In this document: in pieces, positions 14,904-22,897 of the stretch | Layout: each line of letters begins with the position of its first letter | Numbering within the stretch: the first letter of the stretch is position 1 | Assembly: GCF_900143215.1 (NCBI RefSeq) | Contig: NZ_FRDM01000020.1 | Location: forward strand, 1-64,000 | DNA: 64,000 nt | Source of the DNA: Geodermatophilus obscurus | GTDB lineage: Bacteria > Actinomycetota > Actinomycetes > Mycobacteriales > Geodermatophilaceae | Direction of reading: 5' to 3' | Made by a program: the position numbers and the translations under genes | The notes under the pieces: model-generated | Database searches by the model: none | Told to the model about the DNA's origin: nothing | Seen by the model: only the letters and a program-made list of their open reading frames with translations

Positions 14904-16226
14904 TCAGGCCGCCGGGTCCAGCACGCGCAGCTCGCGGACGTAGACCGCGGTGCCGTGGCCGAAGCCCGACACCAGCGGCTGGACGCGGGGCGCGACGGCC
15001 GCAACCAGGCCGCGCGGGGTCACCGGCACCCGCAGCGCGTCCCCGGCGACCGACAGCGCCAGCACGGTGGCGACCAGCGCGAGCAGCGGGACCGTCGCCA
15101 GCGCCGCGGGCAGCCCGGCGTGCTCGGCCAGCAGGCCGATCAGCGGCGGCCCGCCCAGCAGGCCGGTGTAGCCGACGGTGGTCGCCAGCGCGATGCCGCG
15201 GGCGCCGCCGAGGAGGCCGGCCCGCGAGATGGCCAGCGGGAAGACGTTGGCCAACCCGAGGCCCACCAGCACGAACCCGCCCAGGGCCGTCGGCACCGTG
15301 GTCGCCGTCAGCGCCGCGACGCCCCCGGCCGCGGCCAGCACGGTGCCGCCGGCGAGCAGCCGCCGCTCCCCCAGGGCCGCCACCAGCCGGGCCCCGGCGA
15401 GGCGGCCGCAGGCCATGGCCAGGGAGAACCCGGCGTACCCGGCGGCGGCCAGCGCCGTCGGAGCCCCGAGCTGCTCGCGCAGGTGCAGCGCCCCCCAGTC
15501 CGAGAGCGCGCCCTCGCCGAAGGCGGTGCAGCCGGCGACGGCGCCGAGGACGACGAGCACCGCGGTCGGCCGCGACCGATCCGCCTCCCGGGGGCGGCCG
15601 GGCGTCGCGGAGCGGGGGCCGTCCGCGCCGGCGAGGGCCCGCGCGACCCAGGCGGTGACCAGCAGGCCGAGGGCGCCGACGAGCACCAGGTGGGCGGCGA
15701 CACCCGCGACCGTGGCCAGCAGCCCGCCGAGCAGCGCGCCGGCCAGGCCGCCGAAGCTGAAACCGGCGTGCAGGCCGGACAGCAGCGGCCTGCCGAGCCG
15801 GCCCTCGACGGTGACGCCGACGGCGTTGGCCGCCACGTTGACCGTGCCGGTGGCCGCGCCGAAGACGAGCAGGGCGGCGCACAGCCCGGGCATCGACGTC
15901 GCCAGGCCGGGCAGCACCACCGACACGCTGAGCAGGAACGCCCCGAGGGTGGTCACCACCCCGGCGCCGAGCCGGGCGCACAGCGCGCCGGTGACCTGCA
16001 TGGCCGCCAGCGCGCCGATGGACAGGCAGAGCAGGGCGACGCCGAGGGCGCTGTGCCCGGCGCCCACCACGGCGGCGACGTCGGGCACGCGGGCGGCCCA
16101 GCTGCCGAAGACGGCGCCGTCCAGGGCGAAGACGGCGGCGACGGCGGCCTGCTGCCGGGACAGCGACGGCGGCACCGGTGGCGACACCGTCGTCCGGGCA
16201 CGCGCGAGCAGCGGAGAAGTGGGCAC
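14904..16226 (-). CDS. major facilitator superfamily transporter
   Basis: A 440-aa protein with about twelve hydrophobic segments, rich in Gly/Ala, and the inter-domain charged loop near the middle (GPRSATPGRPREADRSRP). The pattern FALDGAVFGSWAARVPDVAA and GALSDWGALHLREQLG resembles the YbjJ/fucose-permease-like group. I chose the GTG at 16226 with GAGG just upstream; it begins VPTSPLLARARTTVSPP. The gap to the glycosyltransferase gene is 102 bp, so co-transcription with the glycan operon is possible but not shown. Substrate unknown. Confidence 0.85.
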   Translation of the reverse strand: MPTSPLLARARTTVSPPVPPSLSRQQAAVAAVFALDGAVFGSWAARVPDVAAVVGAGHSALGVALLCLSIGALAAMQVTGALCARLGAGVVTTLGAFLLSVSVVLPGLATSMPGLCAALLVFGAATGTVNVAANAVGVTVEGRLGRPLLSGLHAGFSFGGLAGALLGGLLATVAGVAAHLVLVGALGLLVTAWVARALAGADGPRSATPGRPREADRSRPTAVLVVLGAVAGCTAFGEGALSDWGALHLREQLGAPTALAAAGYAGFSLAMACGRLAGARLVAALGERRLLAGGTVLAAAGGVAALTATTVPTALGGFVLVGLGLANVFPLAISRAGLLGGARGIALATTVGYTGLLGGPPLIGLLAEHAGLPAALATVPLLALVATVLALSVAGDALRVPVTPRGLVAAVAPRVQPLVSGFGHGTAVYVRELRVLDPAA

Positions 16227-16363
16227 GGGGACCTCGCAAGGGGGGAGACACGGGCCACCGCGCAGGGTGGCCGCTCGAGGGGCGGGGAGAGCACACGACC
16301 TCGGGCACCCGTCTCCACGGTTGCAGCTCGTGCCGCCGCCCGCCGTCCGCACGGGTGTGCAGG

Positions 16364-16623
16364 TCACCACAGCACCGGCTCAAACGTCACGGTGGTCACG
16401 TCGCGCCCCAGTGACGGCCACCGTCGGGCTGGTTCCCCGGCTCCGGGGGGCAGCGCAGCGAGGCCGAGCTCGACCCGGCTGCTGGCCCAGCGGGACGTGG
16501 CGCCCGGCCCGGGCCGACCGACCAGCCGGCGGGCCCGACGTCCGGAGCCGTCGAGAGGTGGACCGTGGACCCGCCCGCCTGCGGCGTGCACAGCTGCAGC
16601 AGCGCCGGCCGGTCGGCCACCAT
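16364..16623 (-). pseudogene. small gene apparently broken by a frameshift
   Basis: From the ATG at 16623 the frame starts MVADRPALLQLCTPQAGGST with near-total G/C third positions, as in real genes here. Around 16510-16520, in a CGGCCCGGGCCGG run, that bias disappears from this frame and appears in another. The second frame continues TSRWASSRVELGLAALP and ends TTVTFEPVLW at 16364. Joined, the product would be about 85 aa, without recognisable domain. It is either a true pseudogene or one sequencing error. Apart from this, 16227-16676 shows no gene. Confidence 0.4.
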
Positions 16624-16676
16624 CCGGGCGGCGGGCGACGCTCGGCGCGCGCCCTCTGCGCGGAGCGCCGCGGGGG

Positions 16677-18227
16677 TCAGCCGGTCCGGGCCTCGACCAC
16701 GGCCATCATCCCGGCGTCCTCGTGGTCGTTGATGTGGCAGTGGTGGACGGTGCGGCCGTCGAAGTCCTCGAAGGGGATGCGCACCGTCGTCTCACCCCCG
16801 GCCGACACCCGGACGACGTCCTGGTAGACGACGCCCTCGACCGGCCGGCCGTCGACGGCGACGACCTGCATCGGCCACACGTGCAGGTGCATCGGGTGGT
16901 CCATCCCGGTGTGGTTGACGTAGGTCCACTCCTCGACCGTCCCCAGCCGGGTGACCACGTCGGTGCGGGCGTGGTCGAAGGGCCGGCCGTCGATGGTCAT
17001 GACCATCCCGCCCGTGCCGTGCCCGCCGGCGTGGTCCTCGTGCCCTCCGCCGGACCGGTCCAGGCCGAGGACCATGGTGCGTCGGGCGGCGGGCTCGACC
17101 CCGCGCAGGTCCGGGAGCTGCGGGTACGCCGGCACCGGTGGCAGGGCGGGGACGGGGCTGCCGCTCACCTGCAACGTCGCGAGCGCACCCGGGGCCCCGG
17201 AGGGGCCGTCGTCGCCCCGCGTGCGCGGGTTGGCCAACCCCTGCAGCTCGCCGGTCTGCTCTCCCACGGTCACCAGGACGTCGACCCGGCCGCTGTTGAG
17301 GACCTCGACCTCCTCCACCCGGCGGGGCTCGGCGAGCCGGCCGATGTCGGTGGCCAGCAGGTCCAGCTGGTGCCCGTCGAGCCGCAGCTTGAGGAACCGG
17401 GACGTGCAGGTGTTGATGATCCGCCACCGCTCCCGCTCCCCCGGGCGGGCCTCGATCGTGGGCGTCAGCTGCCCGTTCACCAGGACCAGCCGGCCCTCGC
17501 GGCCCTTCATCCGCTCCCGCTCGGAGACGTGCACCGGGTGGCCGGCGTCGTCCAGGGTGGTGTCCGAGACGACCAGGACGCGGTCCCGGGTGACCGGGAC
17601 CTCCGGGCCGGCGTCCTCCACCACGATGCCGCCGTAGAGACCGCTCCAGATCTGGTCGGCCGTCAGGTGGTGCTCGTGCGGGTGGTACCAGAACGGCCCG
17701 GGCGGGTGGTCGTCGGGCAGCTGGATGTCGTACTGGAAGGACTCCCCCGGCTGCACGTGGACGTCGAGGGTGTTGTCGGCGTTGCCCTTCGGGGAGACGT
17801 GCAGCCCGTGCGTGTGCAGGTTCGTCGGGTCGGAGAGCCGGTTGACCAGCTCGACCTGCAGCCGGTCACCGGGACGCAGCCGCAGCGTGGGCCCGGGCAC
17901 GGTGCCGTTGTAGGTCAGCATGTGCGCCGGCCGGCCACCGAGGGTCACGGAGGTCTCGGCGACCTCGAGCCGGACCCGCAGCAGGCCGTTCTCGCTGTGC
18001 AGCGTCTCGGGCTCGGAGAGGAACTCGGCTGCGGCGAGGGCCAGCCCGGCGGACGGCCTCCACCCCGGAGCGCCGATCGCGACCCCGAGCAGGCCCAGCC
18101 CACCCAGCTGCAGTGCCCGGCGGCGGCTGAGCCCGGGGACGAGGCGCCTGCCGGCGACGTCGTCCGGAGGAGGGACCGGAGCCGGGGTCCGCACCGGACC
18201 GGTTCGGGGTGAGTCGGGACCAGTCAT
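16677..18227 (-). CDS. multicopper oxidase, Tat-exported
   Basis: A 516-aa three-cupredoxin oxidase. The ATG at 18227 has AGGAAGG upstream. A twin-arginine signal (SRRRALQLGGLGLLGVAIG) precedes the mature part. Copper ligands: LHTHGLH and FWYHPHEHH in domain 1, HPMHLHVW and HHCHINDHEDAGMM in domain 3, the last with the type-1 Cys, His and axial Met. It belongs to the bacterial CueO/CotA-like class; copper tolerance or phenol/metal oxidation is typical, and sequence does not decide. A His/Met/Gly-rich insert (GGGHEDHAGGHGTGGMVM) may bind copper. Apparently monocistronic. Confidence 0.92.
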   Translation of the reverse strand: MTGPDSPRTGPVRTPAPVPPPDDVAGRRLVPGLSRRRALQLGGLGLLGVAIGAPGWRPSAGLALAAAEFLSEPETLHSENGLLRVRLEVAETSVTLGGRPAHMLTYNGTVPGPTLRLRPGDRLQVELVNRLSDPTNLHTHGLHVSPKGNADNTLDVHVQPGESFQYDIQLPDDHPPGPFWYHPHEHHLTADQIWSGLYGGIVVEDAGPEVPVTRDRVLVVSDTTLDDAGHPVHVSERERMKGREGRLVLVNGQLTPTIEARPGERERWRIINTCTSRFLKLRLDGHQLDLLATDIGRLAEPRRVEEVEVLNSGRVDVLVTVGEQTGELQGLANPRTRGDDGPSGAPGALATLQVSGSPVPALPPVPAYPQLPDLRGVEPAARRTMVLGLDRSGGGHEDHAGGHGTGGMVMTIDGRPFDHARTDVVTRLGTVEEWTYVNHTGMDHPMHLHVWPMQVVAVDGRPVEGVVYQDVVRVSAGGETTVRIPFEDFDGRTVHHCHINDHEDAGMMAVVEARTG

Positions 18228-18593
18228 GACCGCGTCCTTCCTGACCTCGGCGGGGAGCCGCACCGGTACGGGACCCGGCGTCGAGGTCGCCTGTGACGCG
18301 GGAGGGGAACGCGGAGCGGCGCGGGAGGTCGCGGGAGGTCATCGCCCATCGGGGAGGGCGGACGGCTCGCTGTGTGCTCAGCGAGGAGTCGGCGGCCCGG
18401 GCTCCCAGGTGCTGGGCCGGGCGCCGTTCGCGTGACGTGCAGCGGCAGCCTAACCACGGTGCGTGCGCAGCCACCACGCAACGGCCACTTGCGGTGACGC
18501 TGCGACGTCTTCGCCCGGGGCCGCCCCGGGCGTCCGAGCTGCACGTCCACGCAGCGCCCGCCCCCCGACAGGTCGGGCCCCGTCGCTCCGGCG
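18228..18593. other. no gene recognised
   Basis: This 366-bp stretch holds the leader of the oxidase gene. A GCGGGAGGTC pair repeats in tandem near 18319-18339. Minus- and plus-strand frames across it have no coding-type third-position bias. I see no RNA gene. Confidence 0.5.
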
Positions 18594-19391
18594 TCAGGCC
18601 GCAGACGCCGACTGCTGGTCGGCGGCGACCAGGTGGCACCCGCTCGCCCCGACGGGCGTGACGGGGAAGCCCAGCTCGGTCAGGACGTCGGCGATCGCGG
18701 CGTTCATCGTGCGCTCGACCGCCGCCTCCACCGCGGCGCCCCGGACGCGCTCCAGGCTCATGCGGTCGTGCTGGCGCCAGGTGACGAGGATGCCGTGGCG
18801 GGCCGGGTCGGGGGTCAGGCACACCCCGCCGGCCGGGCTGTCGCCGGCGGCGTCGTGCAGGGTGAGCCCGGCCTCGACGAGCGCCGCACTGACCTCCACG
18901 AGGAGAGTGGTGAGCGCGTCGGCGTCCGACAGCAGCTCGTCCCAGTCGTCGGCCAGCCGATCCAGCTGATCGCCGAGCTCGGCGAGCCAGGCCCGCTCCA
19001 GCGGCGACTGCCGCCGGACCAGCACGCCGTCGGCCCGGCGGGCGCCGTAGACCACCTGCGCCGAGGCGGGCAGGTCGCCGGTGGCCGCGGCCCAGGCCGC
19101 CTCGATCCGGTCGGGGAACGGGCCGGCCAGGACCACCGGGCCCGGCTCGTCCCCGGGCTCGTCGACGAGCCACCACGCCGACGTCCCCCACCCGGCCGGG
19201 TGGGGCCCGGCCTCACGGTCGGGTCGCCCCTGCTCCACCGAGGGCGCCGGGGCGACGGCGGACTGCGCCGACCGCTGCGCCTCCCGTGCGCGCTCGCGTT
19301 CGTACCGCGCCGTCGAGCTCCTGCCCAGCGCGATGACCAGCCCGGTCAGCGCGACGAAGCCCAGCACGGCCATCGCGGGCGACACGATCAC
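18594..19391 (-). CDS. membrane-anchored protein of unknown function
   Basis: A 265-aa protein with an N-terminal helix (AMAVLGFVALTGLVIALG), a charged linker (RYERERAREAQRSAQS) and a cytoplasmic domain of about 200 residues starting GWGTSAWWLVDEPGDEPGPV. The domain is acidic with a helical middle (LAELGDQLDRLADDWDELL) and an alternating beta/alpha end. GAGAGG precedes the chosen GTG at 19391; other GTG/ATG codons lie within six residues. I do not recognise the family. It is tandem with a small unknown gene on the same strand. Confidence 0.7.
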   Translation of the reverse strand: MIVSPAMAVLGFVALTGLVIALGRSSTARYERERAREAQRSAQSAVAPAPSVEQGRPDREAGPHPAGWGTSAWWLVDEPGDEPGPVVLAGPFPDRIEAAWAAATGDLPASAQVVYGARRADGVLVRRQSPLERAWLAELGDQLDRLADDWDELLSDADALTTLLVEVSAALVEAGLTLHDAAGDSPAGGVCLTPDPARHGILVTWRQHDRMSLERVRGAAVEAAVERTMNAAIADVLTELGFPVTPVGASGCHLVAADQQSASAA

Positions 19392-19469
19392 GACTCCACC
19401 TCTCCGCACCGGGGTCCGACCGCCACGGAGGCTGCGGACCGCGTCATCGACTCCGGCCCGAGCCCGCGC

Positions 19470-19700
19470 TCACCAGGCACGCCAGGCCCCCCGTGGACCG
19501 GCGCCCCAGAGGGCCGCGCGACGCGTCCAGAGCTGCACGCGCGCCCAGGGGCCGGCCCGGTGCCGGCCGCCCGCCGGGCACAGCGGCTCCTCCGCGGGCT
19601 CGAGCACGAACAGGCCCAGCAGCACGGCCAGCCCGTCGTCCGCCGGGATCTGCTGGACGTCGGTGGACGTGCGGGTGGGGGTGACGGTGGGCGCGCTCAC
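19470..19700 (-). CDS. small hypothetical protein (76 aa)
   Basis: The GTG at 19700 has GGAGAA five bases upstream. The product starts VSAPTVTPTRTSTDVQQIPA, has a short hydrophobic stretch (GLAVLLGLFVLEP) and ends in a basic Trp/Arg/Ala-rich tail. No family recognised. 19701-19974 upstream contains no further gene that I can support. Confidence 0.5.
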   Translation of the reverse strand: MSAPTVTPTRTSTDVQQIPADDGLAVLLGLFVLEPAEEPLCPAGGRHRAGPWARVQLWTRRAALWGAGPRGAWRAW

Positions 19701-19974
19701 GCAGGTTCTCCTCAGGCGGTCCCGTCGCGGCTGGGGAAGTGCCGCGGACAGCCCGAAAAGTAGGGCTCCACCAGGCCCGATCCGCGCCGTCGGCAGCCAC
19801 GCGGACGGCCTCGTCACCGCATCGTTGTGGAGGCCCTCCCCGACGGCCGGTGACCCGGTCCTGCGGACGCCGCCTTGTCGACAAGATCCCCGGATCCCAG
19901 CGTGGGACCGCTGCCGGCGCCGCTCGGTCACGCCGCGCGGCGCGCCCCCGAGCGCGTGTCGCAGGATGTCGAGG

Positions 19975-20047
19975 TGGGCCCCGTGGGGATCGAACCCACA
20001 ACCCGCGGATTAAAAGTCCGCTGCTCTGCCAGTTGAGCTAGAGGCCC
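19975..20047 (-). tRNA. tRNA-Lys (TTT)
   Basis: Complete 73-nt cloverleaf on the minus strand: acceptor GGGCCTC/GGGGCCC (one G-U), D arm GCTC/GAGC, anticodon arm GCGGA-CTTTTAA-TCCGC with anticodon TTT, T arm GTGGG-TTCGATC-CCCAC. The CCA end is not encoded. Confidence 0.97.
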
Positions 20048-20083
20048 GGTACCAGCCGCGAGGCTACTCGGGCGGGCGGCCGC

Positions 20084-20182
20084 TCAGATGACGTCGAAGA
20101 CGAGCAGGAGCAGCAGGGTCAGCAGCGCGGAGACGGCCAGCGAGCCCAGGCAGCCGAGCCGGCTGGAGAAGAGGAAGAACAC
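20084..20182 (-). CDS. conserved mini membrane protein (32 aa)
   Basis: A GTG start at 20182 gives a 32-residue product beginning VFFLFSSRLGCLGSLAVSAL, continuing as an all-hydrophobic helix and ending LVFDVI. Short proteins of this kind, with FLFS-RLGCLGS followed by a Leu-rich helix, occur widely in actinobacteria without an assigned role (from memory, not a search). It lies 37 bp from tRNA-Lys on the same strand. Third positions are almost all G/C. No clear ribosome binding site, so translation may be leaderless or weak. Confidence 0.6.
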   Translation of the reverse strand: MFFLFSSRLGCLGSLAVSALLTLLLLLVFDVI

Positions 20183-20253
20183 GGACGCCGGGTGCCCCGC
20201 GGGGCCGACTCCGAACCGCGGTGTCACGTTGCGTGGCGGAGGCTCCGGACATG

Positions 20254-20269
20254 TCACCTGGTCAGGTGA
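20254..20269. promoter_or_regulatory. palindrome upstream of the mini-gene
   Basis: TCACCTGGTCAGGTGA has perfect 7-bp arms with a 2-bp spacer, 72 bp before the start of the 32-residue gene. It is a candidate repressor site; regulator unknown. Confidence 0.35.
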
Positions 20270-20386
20270 TCGTTGGAGGGCCTCACGTCACCTACCGTCA
20301 CTCCTGCCCGGTGAAGCCCCGGGCCCGAGGCTCCGGCCCGGCCCTCGCGTTCCCCCCGCGGCGGCCGGGCCGGACTGCGTTCCGCC

Positions 20387-21217
20387 TCAGCACACCCGGC
20401 CGAGCAGGTCCCACAGCAGCGCCTGCTGGGCGGGGTCGACCGACAGCGGCACCGGTACCGGCTCGGCGTCCCCCACCTCGATCCACACCGGGAAGACGAA
20501 CGGCTGCTTGGTGTCGGCCAGCACGTGCGGCTCGCAGGACGCCGGGGTGAAGGAGACCCCCGCCGTCGCCCGCTCCTCCCCCGGCCGCAGCTCCAGCGGC
20601 AGCCCGTCCACGGCGAGGTCCAGGACGACGCTGCGCCGGGCGTCGACCACCGTGACCGCGCGGTCGTCGTCCCCGGTCCGGGTGAGGACGACGGTGCCGG
20701 TGACCGAGTCCCCCGCCGCCGCGAGGTCGGTCAACCCGACGCCGGCGACGGCGAGCACCCCGGCGACCGCGCACGCCTCGCGGTGGACGACGTCCAGGTC
20801 GTCACCGGCCAGCGGCACCCGCAGCTCCTCGACCGTGCCGTCCGGCCGGGCCACGGTCAGCCGCGCCGCCAGGGGGCCGGGCTGGGCGGCGCAGTCCGGC
20901 TCGCCGAAGGCGGTGCGCAGGTCGATCGTCCGGCCGGGCTCGAAGGCGGCGGTCAGCGCGGTCGACGGCAGCGGTGCGAACCCCGGCGAGTCGATCGCCA
21001 CGGCCGTCACCGTGAACGGCTGGTCGCCGGTGCCGGTGACCCGGACGTGCACCCGCCCGGCGACGGGCACGTCGGTGCGGTGACGCACCACCTCGGCCTC
21101 GATCCCGGGCACGGGGGGCAGCGCCGCCGAGGTGGTCGACGGGGCCGCGCCGGCAGCGCCGTCCCCGCCGGAGCACGCGGCGCACAGCAGCGCGAGAGCC
21201 AGCACCGTCCGCCGCAT
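20387..21217 (-). CDS. lipoprotein of unknown function
   Basis: A 276-aa protein starting MRRTVLALALLCAACSGGDG, with a lipobox (LCAAC) for lipid attachment. The mature part looks all-beta: about two repeats of a segment with VRVTGTGDQPFTVTAVAI and VVLTRTGDDDRAVTVVDARR, suggesting two immunoglobulin-like modules. Four Cys in the mature part could form disulfides. No catalytic motif seen. Its start lies 38 bp after the end of the Rieske gene on the same strand, so the two may be co-transcribed. Confidence 0.8.
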   Translation of the reverse strand: MRRTVLALALLCAACSGGDGAAGAAPSTTSAALPPVPGIEAEVVRHRTDVPVAGRVHVRVTGTGDQPFTVTAVAIDSPGFAPLPSTALTAAFEPGRTIDLRTAFGEPDCAAQPGPLAARLTVARPDGTVEELRVPLAGDDLDVVHREACAVAGVLAVAGVGLTDLAAAGDSVTGTVVLTRTGDDDRAVTVVDARRSVVLDLAVDGLPLELRPGEERATAGVSFTPASCEPHVLADTKQPFVFPVWIEVGDAEPVPVPLSVDPAQQALLWDLLGRVC

Positions 21218-21255
21218 GGCCCGCAGGGTAGGGACGGCGGCGCCGCCCGGGAGCC

Positions 21256-22137
21256 CTACCGGTCGCGCCCGGGCAGCCGGGCCATGACGCGGCCGGCCTG
21301 CATGCGGATCTCGAGCTTGTCCTGCGGGTTGGCCGCCGGACCACGCCGCGGCTGGCCGTCGTCCAGGTTGAACGCCGAGCCGTGCCACGGGCAGACCAGG
21401 CAGTCGGTGCCGCGCACCTGCTCCACCGAGCCCTCGTACAGCGGGCCCGAGAGGTGCGAGCAGACACCGATGAAGGCGTCCACCTTCGTCCCACGGCGGA
21501 CGACGGCCAGCGGGACGTCGGCGCTGCCGCCCTTGCCGGTCCGCAGCGCCGCCCGGCCCTCGGGCAGGTCGTCCAGCGGGCCGAGGTCGATCCACTCCGA
21601 GCTGAGCGCGCGGGCCGCCGTCGCGGCGTGGGAGGCGCCGGAGGACTGGGCGTAGGACATGTGCCCGCCGATGGCCGCCGATCCGCTCGCGACGCCCAGG
21701 CCCGCGTAGGACAGCACCCGGCCCAGCCCGCCGCGGCCCTGGGCGCGAGCGACCAGCGAGCCCACGTACAGGCCGAGCGCGACGGTGTTGCCCGCGGCGT
21801 GCAGCAGGCCCAGCCGCCGGACCCCGATGCCCTGCTCCGACCAGTCGGCCGCGCCGGACATCGCCGCCGGGACGGCGACGGCGACGCCCGTGCCGATGAG
21901 GACGGTGGCGGCCGGCCGCAGCGGGGGGATGGCGTCGAGCAGGCCGGCCGATATCCAGCCGCCGACCGGTACCTGCACCAGGATCGGGTGCAGCGGGTGC
22001 CCCAGCCAGGTCCCGTGCAGCAGGTCCCTGAGGGCCTGCGGCCTGAGAGCGGCCTGCACGGCGCGCTGGGCCGGCCCGATCGCCTTGTCGAAGGTCGCCT
22101 TGTCTGCGACCCGGTCGAGGATCCCCAAGAGGCTCAT
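21256..22137 (-). CDS. DUF2231 membrane domain fused to a Rieske [2Fe-2S] domain
   Basis: A 293-aa protein. Residues 1-165 are a four-helix DUF2231 membrane domain (LHGTWLGHPLHPILVQVPVG, with conserved His). Residues 190-290 are a Rieske domain with cluster ligands CSHLSGPL and CPWHGSAF. It has two Cys and two His as expected; the short loop pattern is of the ferredoxin type rather than the bc1 type. It is probably a membrane electron-transfer protein facing an unknown partner. This domain fusion is common in actinobacteria. The ATG start at 22137 is clear. Confidence 0.88.
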   Translation of the reverse strand: MSLLGILDRVADKATFDKAIGPAQRAVQAALRPQALRDLLHGTWLGHPLHPILVQVPVGGWISAGLLDAIPPLRPAATVLIGTGVAVAVPAAMSGAADWSEQGIGVRRLGLLHAAGNTVALGLYVGSLVARAQGRGGLGRVLSYAGLGVASGSAAIGGHMSYAQSSGASHAATAARALSSEWIDLGPLDDLPEGRAALRTGKGGSADVPLAVVRRGTKVDAFIGVCSHLSGPLYEGSVEQVRGTDCLVCPWHGSAFNLDDGQPRRGPAANPQDKLEIRMQAGRVMARLPGRDR

Positions 22138-22349
22138 GGCGGCGTCCTACCCCCGCTGATCGGTGGCGATGCCGACTCCCATCAGCGGTGACGAGAGCGG
22201 GTCCGAGAGTGACGGCCACGCCGGACACCCCGTCCGTGGTGATCGACCGCACAGCGGTTCCGTCGGTTCCCAGGGGAATAACCACTGGTGTCCAGCCGAT
22301 GCCCAGGTGCAACGTGCAGAAAGACCTGGTGGCCAGCAGAGGAGGCGTC

Positions 22350-22829
22350 GTGACCTGCCCGTCTCTGTTGACCCGCCGTCCGGCGGTCGGCGACGCCGTG
22401 GGCAGCCTCGCGGCCCGGGTCCGCGCGGAGGACACGCTCGGCCAGTTCGCCCGCTTCGTGCTCGTCGGCGCCTCCACGACGCTCGTGTACGCCGCCTTCT
22501 TCGCCACCCTGGAGGGCCTGGGCTACCTGCCCGCGCACGTCGTGGCCACCGCGGTCTCGACCCTGCTCGCGAACGAGATGCACCGCCGGCTCACCTTCCA
22601 CGCCGGTGAGCGGGTGAACTGGCTCACCGCCCAGCTCGAGGCCGGCGGCGTCTCGGTCATCGGCCTGCTGCTCACCAGCGCCTCCCTCGGCGTGCTGAAC
22701 TCGACGGTCGCCGACGCGAGCGTCGTCACCCAGGTCGCCCTCGTCGTCACGGTGACCGGCCTGGTCGGCCTCATGCGCTTCATCGCGCTGCGCTGGCTGT
22801 TCCGCCCGCGGACGGTCTCGACCGCCTGA
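22350..22829 (+). CDS. GtrA-family membrane protein
   Basis: A 159-aa protein with four membrane helices and the GtrA signature start (LGQFARFVLVGASTTLVYAA) and middle (LLANEMHRRLTFH). GtrA proteins are thought to help move lipid-linked sugars across the membrane or assist glycosyltransferases. The GTG at 22350 with AGAGGAGG upstream is chosen over the longer frame from 22188, whose extra N-terminus is low-complexity. Monocistronic. Confidence 0.82.
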   Translation: MTCPSLLTRRPAVGDAVGSLAARVRAEDTLGQFARFVLVGASTTLVYAAFFATLEGLGYLPAHVVATAVSTLLANEMHRRLTFHAGERVNWLTAQLEAGGVSVIGLLLTSASLGVLNSTVADASVVTQVALVVTVTGLVGLMRFIALRWLFRPRTVSTA

Positions 22830-22897
22830 CGGCGTCGCGCCGCTGGGCTCGTCGTGTGACACCGGCACCGGCCCCGCCCGCGGCTAGGTTGGCGCGG

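Noticed and set aside
13360-16383. Upstream continuation of the exosortase/ATP-grasp frame to 16383
   Set aside because: It runs antisense-free but out of frame through the glycosyltransferase and MFS genes, which have clear motifs in other frames; the GTGA start at 13359 is the real beginning.
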